Source of the DNA: Avena insularis
Lineage: Eukaryota > Streptophyta > Magnoliopsida > Poales > Poaceae
DNA: 64,000 nucleotides
Assembly (NCBI GenBank): GCA_023614405.1
Contig: CM042684.1
Location: 210,186,941-210,250,940 of the forward strand
Reading direction: 5' to 3'
How positions within the stretch are numbered: the first letter of the stretch is position 1; every line of letters starts with the position of its first letter. Shown here piece by piece: positions 1 through 11,762 of this stretch. The notes beneath the pieces were generated by a model, which was given only the letters and a program-made list of their open reading frames with translations, did not search any database and was not told the origin of the DNA. The position numbers and the translations under genes were made by a program.

Positions 1-698
1 AATTGTTGTTATTAATTCACGGACATCCGTCTATCTCTGGTTAGGCGGATGGTTAGCGATTCTGTAGAATTGTTAGGGTTTATCTTTTGCTGCAATTCGT
101 CACCCGAGTTGTGTCCCCTTTAGTGGCATAAAGTCTTCTTGAGTACCCCTAGGGTCTCACACGATAAATTATTGGTTCAGATGAGCAGGTACACTCGCAA
201 GATGGATCTTTGGGTGGAAGAGGCAGACGATGTGGGCAACGATCATTCGGTGTAGAGATTAGGAGCGAGGATCCGTGAGATCTATGGGCGGGATGCTTAT
301 TTATGGGGCATCTTATGCCGATTTGCTTCTTATCCGTACTCGGATTTTGTCTTCCGCTTCACTTTGATACTCGATGTTTGATGTATGAGGAGATATCCTA
401 AACTATTATATCTATCTAGGATATTTGGATCTTCTTTGTATGCGTTGCTATATTTCCTTTCTTTTTAGATGGAATGGCTCGATGTACTGTTGTATGGTGG
501 CTTGCATACATACTCATTTGTGTATGTAGTTGATCCCTTCGCTTTGCCGATTCGCCGCCTGTTCTTGTCGATGTGTGGAAATGGTTGGGACGGCGAAAGG
601 TCTACCTGTGAGTGGCATTTGGGCCCCACCGTACTATTTCAACCATTTCTGCTCATCCAGGCTTGTAACTAGGAGCGTAATTCACCGAGGTAGTTACA
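1..698 (+). repeat. 5' LTR of Element 1 (left end cut by window)
   Basis: It aligns base for base with 7708-8406 and ends in GTAGTTACA immediately before the primer-binding site. Roughly 60 bases are missing at the window edge. It differs from the right LTR by many 1-2 base losses and clustered substitutions, more than by plain point changes. Confidence 0.85.
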
Positions 699-700
699 AT

Positions 701-713
701 TGGTATCAGAGCC
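701..713 (+). other. Primer-binding site of Element 1
   Basis: The bases TGGTATCAGAGCC begin two bases after the LTR end. This is the standard plant initiator-methionine tRNA complement used to prime minus-strand synthesis, and it fixes the 5' LTR boundary and the element's orientation. Confidence 0.85.
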
Positions 714-3700
714 ATCCCGCCCTTCAGGGTCTCAGCCAAATGGTCGTTGTCAGTCTAGCAAATATTTTGGTAGCTATGTATACTAGGGAAAAACAAAACG
801 CGAGAGTAGGACTGCTTCCACTTTTCTTCTTATCTACCCACCCACCCTTTTCTGGTAAGGAAGTGTAACATTTTCTATCCTGTTCTTAAATTCAAACTAG
901 GATTCACGTGTTCTGGGTTTCCGTAGTACCATAGGTTGTGTGTGTGTGTAATTCCTTGTCTATCTGTTGCATCCAAGTTGTTATCACAATCTGCCTTTGG
1001 TTATCAACTGTTGGTACATTCCATATTGACAGGCTTTTGAAAACCGGCGCGATCTATCTGACTCCTTGTTAACCGGTGCCATCTTCTTAAGGGTGTCCTT
1101 CCTTCTAGCAACTCCACATTCCGTAATCATCAGTTGCTAATCTCTACCTGATAAGTGATTTTGCGCATCTATTGGTATTTTAATGCCGAAAAATGCGGAA
1201 ATTTTTTCTTTGATACATCTGTGTTTCCACACTCCTTTCCAGTCGTGTGTGAGACATCATCTATCTTCCTTTTATCAACATGTCCAGGCTAACTCATTCT
1301 TTTGTCACCGGCGCTTAATCCTAGAGTTTCATTTCATCTCCAATTCTCTTGGGCTAATTACATAACATGTGTCGATCCGATGCTGGTGATTGTAATTTGG
1401 CTCTCGGCATAGCTATATTCCACTCATGATAAGTGTCGATTGGAATATGGAAAAATGCTATCAACCGTCACCATCTGGAGGATAAGGTTATCTCCTGTGA
1501 TTTTGAGTACACCGTGATCATATCTACGCATATTCAAGCATCTTTGGCAATCCGGAGTTTCCCAAAGCACTACGGCGGTTTATCATCTGTCCATCCTGCT
1601 GCACATCTTTTTGAACTCCATATCTGCAAAATTCTCTTTGAGACGAGGGAATTGCATCTTTTCGTCTCTGATAGTTTTGCTTAAGGTATGATCTATCATC
1701 TTTTCTTCATCCAAGATCTCTTTATCTTTGTAACCGGTGATCCAATCGACAATGTGAACCAGGTGACATCTCTTTCTCTTCCAAAGGACCAGATAATCTA
1801 TTCTGCCAGTGCATCTTTCTCAACACGAACCCGTGCTCTTAATATTGATCTTTCTAAGAGCGTTGAGCTCAGGAAGTGTTCAAGCAGTTGTCCGTTTCTC
1901 CCGCCTCTTGAACTTGATATTCTGGGAATATCTTGTTAATCCATGGTGGTATATGCTGATAATATGCTTGCCTAATCCATATCAATGGAAGGACATGGAA
2001 GATCATCTGTGTTTTTTCTTTCTTTCTTTTTTTTCTCTCAAGCTTCATGAACACTGCCTGTGTGCAAAGTTCTCAAAGCATGAATTCTGGCTTCTTGAAG
2101 TCACCTATCTCGACCACGTCCTTCTGCTAAATACACCGCTTCAATTCTGGAATTAGCAAGTCCATTGTTAATTCCATCCTCCATCTTCAACCAATCCGGA
2201 GTTGTTCCTTGTTGGCAAGTTATCATCGTCGTTCCGCCGAAGATTTTCCTCAAGACTGCTAAATCTTTCTCAATCATTTCAAGAAGAACATGGAGTTCTT
2301 TCACCTCTATCTCGTTAAGTAATCTCTGGAAACCCTCTCGCTATATCGTCTATGCTCAATCCACCGGAGGCCATGAAGACCTTCTAGATCTTGTATTCCT
2401 TCTGTTCAAGTTGGTGCTATCTTTTCTGTAGCTGTTGAATCTTGCAGTCCTTCTCCATAATCTTCCTTCATATCTTTCCGGTGGCTTGGTACTTACGACA
2501 TGACGACAACATCATCATCTTTATCTATCTATGAATACGGCGAATCGTTTGCACCTATCCTTGTTTTCTAACGGAGTTCCATGAGTTATCCTTGTCAAGA
2601 TCTTCAGTCTGTTTTGGTAGTTGGGTTGCTTAGTTTTCCTATTCATGTGCGGAGTAATGCTTTGAGTGCGGGATGGAGTCGCGACCATACCACTACTCTT
2701 ATCATTCGCTCTCGTACATTGAATTGGTGAATTAATGTGATCTCACTCATTCCACGGAAGTTAGAAGTGCCCTTTATCCCTCGATACTTTTACTTCCGCC
2801 CTTGTTTTTCCGGAGTGCTCTCTCGAAGAAAGTAATCAATAATCTCTTGTTGGTGATCTCGCCCTTTCTACACGGAGCAAACCATCAATTATCTGGTGGA
2901 AACAAACGCAAACTCTTTTTCTATCCTCGTTTTTACCGGTGCTTGACATCCCCAAACAAGATGAAAGGAATAATCCCCCTCTTTTGTTTCATCAATTCTT
3001 TTGCTGTGATAAAGCCAATTATGGTTGATGCCATCAGTCGCAAATCTATTGCGTTAGCCTCAAGGCTAAAGAAAGCAATAAGTATCTTTACCATAAACTC
3101 CAAATCCTCCATATTCTTTGCTTCTCGGGATTTCACCATGTTCTAGCTTCACATCCGTCTCTGGAAGTTATATCCGCGCACCTCAATTGCGTGATCCGTT
3201 GGGTCTTACCGGCGCAAGAAGAATCTAATCCGACGATGTTTAACTAAATCTTTCTGTTGCTATCAAGGGACTCTATTGTTTGAAGGCAATATTGTTTCCG
3301 AACTTCATTTCTCAAATCCGAGAGAAGATGCGATGCTATTGTCATAGTGGTTCAAACCTCTCCAATCTAACTCTTTTCTTCCGGCGAGACAAAGGTTCAT
3401 CCTCTCTAGTATCGGCAAATCTTTAATCTTAACGACGTGTCTTTCTTTATTCATGATACATCATCTTGTCCTTTCTATCTCAAGTGGTTCTAGTCTTTTA
3501 TCTTGTTTCTTGAGAAAACCGGAGCTATGTCCATCCTATCCTTCTCGTCTCACGATAATCCTTCATTCTTCTAACCCTTTGTGTCTCAAGCAAAACGCAA
3601 GACTCGCAACAAGTCTAGCAAGTTTTGCAAGGTGTAGTGGTCGCACCATTCCGTTCTTCATCATCTTGGGAACGTGAGGGTCACCTTCGTTCGAACACCC

Positions 3701-3735
3701 GTCTCTCCTTGTGTTGTTTTCTTTTTCCTAGAATC
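714..3735 (+). other. Decayed interior of Element 1, no intact gene
   Basis: This 3-kb stretch holds only short frames. It is pyrimidine-rich on the + strand and full of stops, as expected for an old methylated retrotransposon. Apart from the reverse-transcriptase relic at about 1950-2156 I recognise nothing in it. Confidence 0.6.
1950..2156 (+). pseudogene. Relic of Gypsy-type reverse transcriptase
   Basis: The + strand translation around 2052-2112 reads CAKFSKHEFWLLEVTYLDHV. This matches the well-conserved segment that follows the catalytic YxDD box in Ty3/Gypsy reverse transcriptases (the 'YAKFSKCEFW...VxFLGHV' region). The upstream part, where YVDD should lie, reads as a degraded tyrosine/aspartate stretch followed by a T-rich run near 2015-2040 that destroys the frame. 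No protease, RNase H or integrase could be followed on either side. It supports Element 1 descending from an autonomous Gypsy element or having captured a piece of one. Confidence 0.5.
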
Positions 3736-3778
3736 TCGGGGCGAGATTCCTGTTTAATCAGGGGAGTTGTAGCATCCC
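3736..3778 (+). other. Pol-end / polypurine tract / LTR-start-like junction
   Basis: The sequence reads as a GGGGCGAGATTCC motif, then an AGGGGAG purine tract, then TTGTAGCATCCCAAT. In plant Gypsy elements the last pol codons, the polypurine tract and the 5'-TG of the 3' LTR occur in this order. This suggests that an LTR of a different, older Gypsy element begins near 3767 inside Element 1. The match is by pattern only, and the other end of that LTR is not delimited. Confidence 0.4.
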
Positions 3779-4599
3779 AATTGTCTAACAATTGTAATGC
3801 TACTTGGTCTAGTAATATAATGGCTACTTCAGATATATAATTGTTGCATCATAATTATATCATGCTCATGTCATCATGCCACCTTGCATTTGAGCATCAT
3901 ATAAAACCCTTTTTGTTTTGGTTCTTATCTCATATGCATTATTAATTGTATTTGCCTCTTGATATTGTATTTGGTTCTTGATATATTGTTGAATGCCCAA
4001 GTTGAGTTGGGGGCATATATTTTATTAACTCCACCACCTTTTCTTTCACCACCTTATAATTCCACCATCCAACTAAATATGAGCTTTGCACTTTATTTGA
4101 GTTTACCTCTAGCTCATGTGGGTTGGGATGGATCCAATTCTTTTCCGCATGCTCCCATATATGCACCATGTTGTTTTCACATTGTTGGTATATGAGAGCC
4201 ACATGGCCATCTTTACTTGCCTTGTGAGTGGAACCCTTTTGCTAGCTTCCATATGTGTGGTGTGGGGTTATTTTCATGTTTGGATATTTTTGGGCTTATT
4301 AAATGCCTAGTGGCACATACACACTAGCAAGTCCCAATTCTATTCAAACATGGCCATCTCCAACTACTCCACATGGGGCATCCTTTCATTTCTTTTGCTT
4401 GGCTTTTATTCCAATTTTGGGAATGCATAATAATAATGCCATGTAATAATATTGTTTTCACAAGAATCAACATGGCAATAAATATTTTGCATGGGCCATG
4501 CAAGTGCCACCTTTTCCTAGTATTTGGTTTTTATTTGAATCTTGAGAGGATCATCTCTATCTCTATCCCTTCTTTTGGGCTTGATCTATTTTGATCTTG

Positions 4600-4970
4600 C
4601 TTAAACCTCATCATCATCTCCATCCACCCATCACCACCTCCCTTTTCTTCTCTCTTTTGGCCATTTCTTGCTTGAGCTTGTTTTGGTCTTGCTTGATCTT
4701 GTCAAAGAGAACCACACCACATCTCTCTCTCTCTCTAAAACCCTAATCTACATTACCTCCTCTCCTAAACCCTAAACCGAGCATCCCTAGCTCTCACCCC
4801 TCTCTCTCAGCCTCTCTCTGCTTTCCTCCTAGCTGGCCCCACCTAGCCACCCTCCCCCTGGTCGAGCTACCCTCTCCCTGCCCCAGCTACCAATCCCCAA
4901 ACCCTAACCCGAGCCTAGCTCTAACCCTACCCGAGCCTCACCTCTCTCTCCCTAGCTCTCTCTCTCTGCC
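4600..4970 (+). repeat. CT-rich low-complexity tract
   Basis: Runs of CTCTCT and scattered CCCTAAACC words make this pyrimidine-rich tract. It opens spurious frames on both strands. It is typical of promoter/leader DNA of plant LTRs. Confidence 0.6.
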
Positions 4971-6067
4971 AAGTGGACCCCAGCCCGAGCCTACCCTCCC
5001 AGACCACCATGCCCCACCTGGAAGCCTCCCCCACCTGCCCTGCCTCTGTCCCAGCTCGAGCACGTGAGGTGGTAGGAGGAAAAGGGGCACCGAGGCCACC
5101 TTTTCCCCATCTACCTGCTCCCCACGGCATCCTCCCTCCCTCTGCCTTATCTCCTTCCCCACGACTCTCCTCTGCTCGCCCAGATCCACCCCAGAGTCTA
5201 CCCCCTCCTCCCCTCTCTCTCTACCGCCACCAGACCCCGACGCCAGCAGCCGCCGTCTACCTCTGCCCCTCATCGATCCAGCCAGCGTGGCCGTCGTGGA
5301 GGTGATCGAGGACGTTCCTCTGCTTCCCCTGCATCGTCCCGTACCCGCCATCAAGGAGGAGGAGCACCGGAGCACCGGTACCAGCGCGAGCCCGACGCCC
5401 AAACCCTAGCTTCGGTCCGTCTGCGTCGACGCCGATCAACCGCTCCCCAAGCCGATCCATCTACACCGACACATCCTCGGTGAGCCACGCAACCTCCCTG
5501 ACATGGTCCCCTTCGCCGTGAAGCCCTAGAACCGCCGGCCCTTACGTCGAACGCCCTCTCGCCGTAGCTCTTTTACATCGCTTTCGCGCTTCATCGCTTA
5601 GCCCTCATCTAGCGCAGCCGTACCCCAGCAACCCCAGGCGACCGCAGTGGTTCCGCCTCTGCGCGCGCGCCCCAGATCGCGCGTTCGAGCCCCGCCGCGG
5701 CGCCCTGTCGAGCACCGATCGATCGGCAGAGAGCAGAGGAAGATCCACAGTGCGCGTCGTCCGTTTTGCAGAAAACCCCTCCTCTAGTTTTTGCCTCAAC
5801 CCGCGGTGCTCGTGGCCCACTAGACAGCCACCCAAGCAATCTTGCAAAGAAACCCCCGTTTAACCCCAGCCTCAACCCGCGCTCCCCTAGCGACGCCACG
5901 TGGTCCACCCTGGAGCTTCACTGTCACGTGGGGCCGAAGTTCCTGTCGGGCCCGCTCGTCAGTCGCATAGGCTAGGGAGCCCCGCGGTGAGAAACACCTG
6001 TGCTGCATGCTGTGTTGCTGAGTCAGCGTGGCCCCACCCGTCAGCGACAGTGGCTGAGTCTGTCTGG

Positions 6068-6077
6068 GTATAAAAAG
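6068..6077 (+). promoter_or_regulatory. TATA box candidate in LTR-like segment
   Basis: GTATAAAAAG lies at the boundary between GC-rich and AT-rich DNA. The inverted paralogous copy has a weaker AATAAAAG at the matching place. Position and composition fit a core promoter of the embedded LTR-like segment. Confidence 0.35.
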
Positions 6078-7634
6078 CTTTTCTGCATATCTGTTTTAAT
6101 TCAAATCTTTTCAAAATTCAAATCAAATTCAAATTTAATTCTGTTTTTAAATATCTTTTAAAATACAAATCCAAATAATACAAATAATATATGTTTTCAA
6201 ATCAGAAAAATATGAGGAATTCAAATATGCCCTCCAAAATATATTTTGAACACTTTATTTTCCAAGTTAATTTAAATTACAATGAAATGCCCTTTTGTCT
6301 TAAATAATTAATAACTTTTGCTTTATAACTCCAAATTTAATAAATGATATGTCTAAAATGATTAGCTCGACGAGACCTTTCTGTTTATGCATTCCTTGGT
6401 ATGTTTTGCAGCATGCATCATACAAATATAAAGAGTACAGCAACTAATATGAGGCTAAAATGGGGCCAAAGCTCAATAAAAATGCTTTATTATTGTTTCC
6501 ACACCTCACCCATGCCATGCTACCTTATTGCCATGCAAATTGTGCATCATTCATCATGGCATGATTGTTTGCTTGTCGCATTTTATTCATATGTTTGCGC
6601 ACTTTATTTATGTTGGCCCTTGTTTGTTTGGTTCTTCTCCGAATAGGCCATTGGTGGGATATATCAAGAGAACCAGAGCACTACCAGATCCATCCATTGC
6701 TTCAATCGAGCTGCAGGCAAGCACTACCACATGCTTGCACACATATAGTACCTATTGCCTCTATCTTATTCTTGCATCATTGAGTCGCGATTGCATTAAA
6801 TTGAATCCCAAGTATTGCATAGCCTTTACTTTTAAACCCCACTGAAGCTTGTTCCTCCATCCCATGAGCCATTACTATAGGAGTTGTTTGAGCCATGCGA
6901 GTAGAAACAACATGTGTAGGGTATGTGAGTGTCGATGGATAACGAGGTACCTAAACAACTTAACCTGAGTAGTAATGGGATAACTAATGAAAGTGGCATC
7001 GGTGAGCCATATTCGCTATTTGGTTTTTCAGGCTCACTTGTGTCCGTGGGACCCGAGTACTTGATTCCTGTTTCTTGAATATTCGCTATCCACATCCGGG
7101 AGGCTTATGAACCCCACGAGCGAGCTTGATTCATTCTTATTTCTTGGGGCCACAAACTAGTTTGAGGTTTTATTTACTATCATGTACTTATGCCATGCTT
7201 TCTTGCTTTATTTAAATTGTGCGAGTCTTGCTGCATCGCTTTATAGGTAAGCGGACTGTTTTCGCGGTATCGATAATCCAGTCACATTTTCGGGTTCCCG
7301 ATTGTTTACCACGACGCAAACCTTGAGGCCGTCTCGAGTCATTAACTTCATTGGGTAGCTCAATGGGGTGGCCCCTGAAATATTTCTGAATCTGTGATCG
7401 CTTTGTCGTGGCCTCGTTGGGTTTTGATTTGGTTTTCGAGGCATATCAGTGTGTGTTGCTATTTGTGCACCCTCAGGGTAAAACTTTCTGAAAGCCGTGT
7501 CATGATTATGGGCGACTTGGAGAACAGTTTCTCGATCATAGACAAGCATAACTAAAGTACCGCTTTTAATTTGACTAGACTAGGTACGACTAGTAAATAG
7601 TGCAACACTCATGGAATGAATAATAAAACTGCCA

Positions 7635-7646
7635 GCGGATGGGGGT
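7635..7646 (+). other. Polypurine tract of Element 1
   Basis: The purine-rich GCGGATGGGGGT sits directly before the 3' LTR start TGTTACG. It is the plus-strand primer site. Confidence 0.7.
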
Positions 7647-8406
7647 TGTTACGTCCGCTTCCTCGTCGATGGCGAGGAGGAGGATGGATCTATTAAGATT
7701 ACCGTTATAACTGTTATTAATTCATGGACATCCGTCTATCTCTGGTTAGGCGGATGGTTAGCAGTTTCTGTAGAATTGTTAGGGTTTATCTTTTGCTGCA
7801 ATTCGTCACCCCAGGTTGTGTCCCTTTAGTGGCATAAAGTCTTGCTGAGTACCTAGGGTCTCACACGATAAATTATTGGTTCGGATGAACAGTACACTCG
7901 CAAGATGGATCTTTGGGTGGAAGAGATGGATGATGTGGGCAGCGATCATTCGGTGTAGAGATTAGGAGCAGGATCCGTGAGATCTGTGGGCGGGATCTGC
8001 TTATTTATGGGGCATCTTATGCCGATTTGCTTCTTATCCGTACTCGGATTTTGTCTTCCGCTTCTGCCTGATACTCTGATGTTTGATGTATGAGGAGATA
8101 TCCTAAACTATTATATCTATCTAGGATATTTGGATCTTGCCGTATGGCGTTGCTATATTTCCTTTCTTTTTAGATGGAATGGCTCTGATGTACTGTTGTA
8201 TGGTGGCTTGCATACATACTCATTTGTGTATGTAGTTGATCCCTTCGCCTGCCGATTCACGCCCCGTTCTTGTCCCGATGTGTGGAAATGGTTGGGACGG
8301 CCGAAAGGTCTACCTGTGAGTGGCATTTGGGCCCCACCGTACTATTTCAACCATTTCTGCTCATCCAGGCTTGTAACTAGGAGCGTAATTCACCGAGGTA
8401 GTTACA
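7647..8406 (+). repeat. 3' LTR of Element 1 (760 bp)
   Basis: It starts TGTTACGTCC after the polypurine tract and ends GTTACA at the same word as the left LTR. It matches 1-698 over the whole shared length, and matches 26338-26806 plus 51880-52218 in reverse. Confidence 0.85.
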
Positions 8407-8411
8407 CCCTG

Positions 8412-9647
8412 GAATATGCCTCCACGTATTCCTTAATTGGAGACCTAGCCACCCCTATATAAGGAGGGCTAGGGCCTCTGTAGAAGGGGTTGGTCTTTGA
8501 CTGGTAGATCTCTAGTTGGTTGAGTTTTACTAGTATGTTCCTGAGGGCTAGCTAGTGGTGAGAGTAAGAGAGTTCCTTCTTCCTCCTCTCCCCAATACAG
8601 CTCAAGGAGCACTTGTAAACCTTGGAAGTGAATCAAATACAAACATCTGTGTGTGGAATCACCACACTATCCCTCCCTGGATTCCTCTAGTGCATCTTGT
8701 CCCCACCTTTAGTCTATCCATGGCATCTGCCGTGACACCACCACGACAGCGCGACGTATAGATTTCTATCTGAGTCCGAGCCCACGATGGCTTGGTCTAA
8801 TTGGATCGGTTTGCAGCGGAATTAAAATCACAGAGGAGATCAGCTAAGAGATTCGTATAGATTGTTTGGGTCTGCACGTGGACTTTTGGTTCCTTTTGTC
8901 CTGTTTTGGAGCACACGATCGTGCTGGTTGGAATCGATCTACAGCTGACCGCGTACGTGAGAGAAAACAAAATTGGATCACTGGAATTGATTTGGTACTT
9001 GAAAATCAAGGGAGTCCGGCTGTTAGACTCCTTTGATAGCTAGATTCTAGGAAAGGAAAGAAGATTCGTACGTACAGGCGCTGATTTTCAGGAAAAGGAA
9101 GGAAAAGAAAATCGCTGCCTCGTATACAGATTGGGATCTATCGCTGCTCCAGGGGGTTGTACCCATCGGTGGCGGAGCAATACAATTAAAAAAATCTGAT
9201 CGCTACGTGTGCCTGGAGCTCCCGCAATCGATCGCTCGCTCGAACACAGATGGCTCTGTGCTCCAGCGTGGGCTGACCCGTCTGTTTTCCTTCGCCTAGC
9301 TGCACTCTGGTGTTTCAGCCGTGATCGCTCGCCTCGATCGCTAGCTGCTTCTGGCCATGTTTGCTTCTACCGCTGGAAAAGGGAATCGCTTGGGCTGTAG
9401 GTGTTGTACGACATGGAAAAGCAGAATACAAGACAAGATTGGAGTCTTTCACGTGAGCACGCTACCGTTCAGCTTTGGCTTTGTTGGGTTCCTGATTGTC
9501 GCTAGAGCGCAGAGGTGTCTGCCCTTTTAGGTGAACTAGTCCATCGATGTTTGCGCTGTTGTGGACAGTTTTTTTTCTCTGATGCGGACTGTTTTGAGCT
9601 GATTTGTCTGCTGTGCTTTTTGGTCAGAGTTCTGCTAAAGTTCAGAG
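8412..9647 (+). other. Upstream region of Element 2, no gene
   Basis: This 1.2-kb stretch contains a TATA-like box at 8456 and a non-coding leader up to the gag ATG. It has no reading frame I recognise and no clear primer-binding site. It is best read as LTR remnant plus leader of Element 2, but I cannot prove that. Confidence 0.4.
8456..8463 (+). promoter_or_regulatory. TATA box candidate upstream of Element 2
   Basis: TATATAAG is followed by a GC-rich start region, as in plant LTR promoters. About 1.2 kb of leader separates it from the gag frame. Confidence 0.35.
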
Positions 9648-11075
9648 ATGGATCTTGAGGGTAATATTAGTGATTTTTCAACGCAAGACGTCTACAATGA
9701 TTATCTAGACCTGAAAAATTGTGTGCGCTGGGATTCTAGTAAATTAAAGTGGAAGCTCCTACATACTGCAACCTCGACAGAATACAAGTTATGGGAAGAG
9801 GCAATGCAAGCTGGTTTTCGCTTATTTGTTGATCTTTCTCCAGATCTGCAGTTTGACGATACTATCGCTTTTCGTCTTGCAAAAAGGCGTGAGGATGCGC
9901 GAATTTTCCAGTGGTGGAATGTGGACACACGTACGCGAGGTGTCTCAATAAATACTGTTTGGGAGGACTACAAAAAGTTTTTACGTGCTAAATTTTTGGC
10001 ACCATCAGAGATAGAGGACAAGGTGATTGTTCTGGAGGATGTTGTACCATTGAGTGGGCTGAATTTGCATCTCAAGAAAGTACAAGACGATGCTTGCATG
10101 ACAGTTGACAAGGGCCAACATTGGAATTTATTTCAGGCGCAGTGTATGATCAAAGGCAAAGCAAGCAAGTTGATTATTGATAGAGGAAGCTATACTAATG
10201 GCATTAGCAAGGCAATGGTGGCAGCGTTGGGGTTGTCCACATGGCGTATTCCTGAACCTAAGCATCTATAGTGGTTAAATAGCTATGGTACGCTGAAGGT
10301 AACTCATAAGGTGTGTGTGCTATTTACAGTTGGTGATTATATTGATGAGATTGAGTGCAATGTGTTGCCATTAGATGTATGTGGGATGTTACTTGGTCGT
10401 CCATGGCAGTATGATCGCAACGTTACACATGCTAGAAGAGCAAATACATATTCTTTTGTGCATGGTGGCAAACAACAGACTTTGAAGCCTATGTAGGATG
10501 ATCACATAAAGTCTGATGTGGAGCTAGTGGTACATAAGGAGAAGGTGCGCAAGGCTAAGCCAAAATCTGGGCTAGCTAAGGTGCAGGATGGAGAGCATGA
10601 TGCACAGTGCGACAATGTTGATATTGCTTCAGCTATGCCTGTAGATGACAAGCCAGTGGAACTTGTTAGTGACAAGCTAGTTGAAGTGCATCCTCTTATT
10701 GCTAAGAGGAAGGATGTTGCATCATGTGTTCCGAAGGTTGTATGTGTTGACACAAGTGTTCAGATGGATGATATTTGTGCTCCTGATGTTCCAGTGCATG
10801 TGGTGCAGCGGGGTAACAAGAGCAGTTTTGTTAGCACACCTATGAGGCATTTTCTTGGGACAGTTGTGCGGATGCATAGAGGCAAGGATGGACATGTTCG
10901 TCAGTTGTGTGGTCCAGGCATTACTCAACTTATGCAGGGTCGTGCAAAGAAGGTCCATGTTCAGCATCAACTGGTTCCAACAAGAGTTGAGAATAAGAAG
11001 AAGACGATGGCACCTAGGTCCAAGCTCGTATGGAGACGCAAGGAGGTGCAGGCGCCGAGGGTTGTATCAAGTTGA
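9648..11075 (+). pseudogene. Gag-protease polyprotein of Element 2, two TAG stops
   Basis: A single frame starts at ATG 9648 and runs to TGA near 11075, about 475 codons. It is interrupted by TAG at 10269-10271 and TAG at 10494-10496; no shift of frame is needed across either stop. The N-terminal part (about residues 1-140) is gag-like, with a tryptophan-rich stretch around residues 85-110. A retroviral-type aspartic protease follows: LIIDRGS near residue 180 is the active site, and LLGRPWQYD near residue 250 is the conserved second motif. The usual D-S/T-G is D-R-G here, so the protease is probably inactive even without the stops. The C-terminal 185 residues are lysine-rich and unrecognised. 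No polymerase or integrase follows. Confidence 0.7.
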
Positions 11076-11217
11076 GCAGGCCAAGAGGGAGGATGTGGTG
11101 AGGAAGGCAAGAAAGACTTGAAGATGGCGAAGACGCGTGAAGTGATTGATCATATCACGCCACCTTTCCGACCCGAACCGCAAGCGTTGTGGACAACGCT
11201 TCTTGAAGGGGGGATGA

Positions 11218-11762
11218 TGATATGGGCATGAAGGAGGAGGTGAAGCCTAATTATAGGACTCCACCAAGCTAGGTGATGCGAGCACATCACATTGATGATT
11301 GGCACGTCAAGACGACCTACGATATGTAATGATAAGTCTAAGGTTGTGTCAAATATTATTGCTATGTTATTGAGTCCGAGTCTAGGTTAGGTTCGAGTCT
11401 GTTGTGTGTTCGTTTTGGGTCTATCCAACCGACTAGTTGTAGGCCTCCTATATAAAGGAGATAGCCACCTAGGGTTTAGGGGAGTTCAGTTGTTTAGTCT
11501 ACAAACTATATTATGCTCCACCGTGTATCATCCCTCCAGGGACGGCGATACCGTTTATCATATTATTGCTGCGGAGGTTCTTGTGTTCATCAAGAATTGT
11601 CGTGCTTAGGTTGGAGGCGTGGTGATCTTCATCATGTTACTTGCTGGATTGATTCCTCTTCTTCAGGTGACCTTCATCGGCGTTATTGGAAGATTACCAT
11701 CCGGGTTGACTCGTTGTGAAAGATCGGGACAAACTCAAGGATCACCGGCATGATCTGCATCA
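11218..11762 (+). repeat. Candidate 3' LTR of Element 2 (about 545 bp)
   Basis: It starts TGATATGGGC right after a purine tract and ends CTGCATCA, giving matching TGAT...ATCA ends. A TATATAAA box lies at 11449. The next base, 11763, is already satellite sequence. The start could also be 11215, because TGATGATAT offers two TG choices. No partner LTR is visible in the window. Confidence 0.5.
11449..11456 (+). promoter_or_regulatory. TATA box candidate in Element 2 LTR
   Basis: TATATAAA lies in the middle of the candidate LTR and is followed by a GC-richer segment, as expected for the U3/R border. Confidence 0.4.

Larger units (their letters stand above)
3767..7634 (+). other. Long non-coding LTR-like interior segment
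   Basis: It contains an AT-rich start, a CT-rich and then GC-rich block (about 4600-5980), a TATA box near 6069 and an AT-rich tail. This is the layout of a long plant LTR (promoter region then leader), not of a gene. About 5880-7172 aligns with the reverse complement of 62400-63990, and 7185-7634 with the reverse complement of 52219-52697. The segment is therefore a stable part of the Element 1 family. No coding region is supported. Confidence 0.55.
1..8406 (+). mobile_element. Element 1: decayed LTR retrotransposon
   Basis: The ends at 1-698 and 7647-8406 are direct repeats of each other, so they are the two LTRs of one element whose first bases lie left of the window. A methionine-initiator-type primer-binding site follows the left LTR, and a G-rich polypurine tract precedes the right LTR. 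The right LTR starts TGTTAC and ends GTTACA. The interior of about 6.9 kb has no long reading frame; only a reverse-transcriptase relic near 2.0-2.15 kb is recognisable. A second, inverted copy of the same family lies at 26338-64000, which shows that 5.9-8.4 kb behaves as one unit. The 5 bases after the right LTR (ccctg) should be the target duplication, but the left partner is outside the window. Confidence 0.85.
8412..11762 (+). mobile_element. Element 2: non-autonomous Gypsy-type element
   Basis: One gag-protease frame (9648-11075) is followed by a purine tract (GAAGGGGGGATGATGA) and a candidate 545-bp 3' LTR. There is no reverse transcriptase or integrase, so the element would depend on a relative. 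The left boundary is not resolved: Element 1 ends at 8406, and I find no copy of the 3' LTR between there and the gag start. The 5' LTR may have been interrupted by Element 1 or lost. The right end falls exactly where the satellite array begins, implying insertion into that array. Confidence 0.6.

Noticed and set aside
701..713. tRNA-like TGGTATCAGAGC sequences (also at 50586 and 48662)
   Set aside because: They are primer-binding sites complementary to a tRNA end; no cloverleaf surrounds them.
4735..4930. CCCTAAACC-like words suggesting interstitial telomeric repeat
   Set aside because: The words are scattered and irregular, not tandem seven-base repeats; ordinary for CT-rich leader DNA.
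4900..5910. Overlapping GC-rich frames of 80-154 residues on both strands
   Set aside because: CT- and GC-rich low-complexity LTR-like DNA opens several frames at once; none contains a domain.
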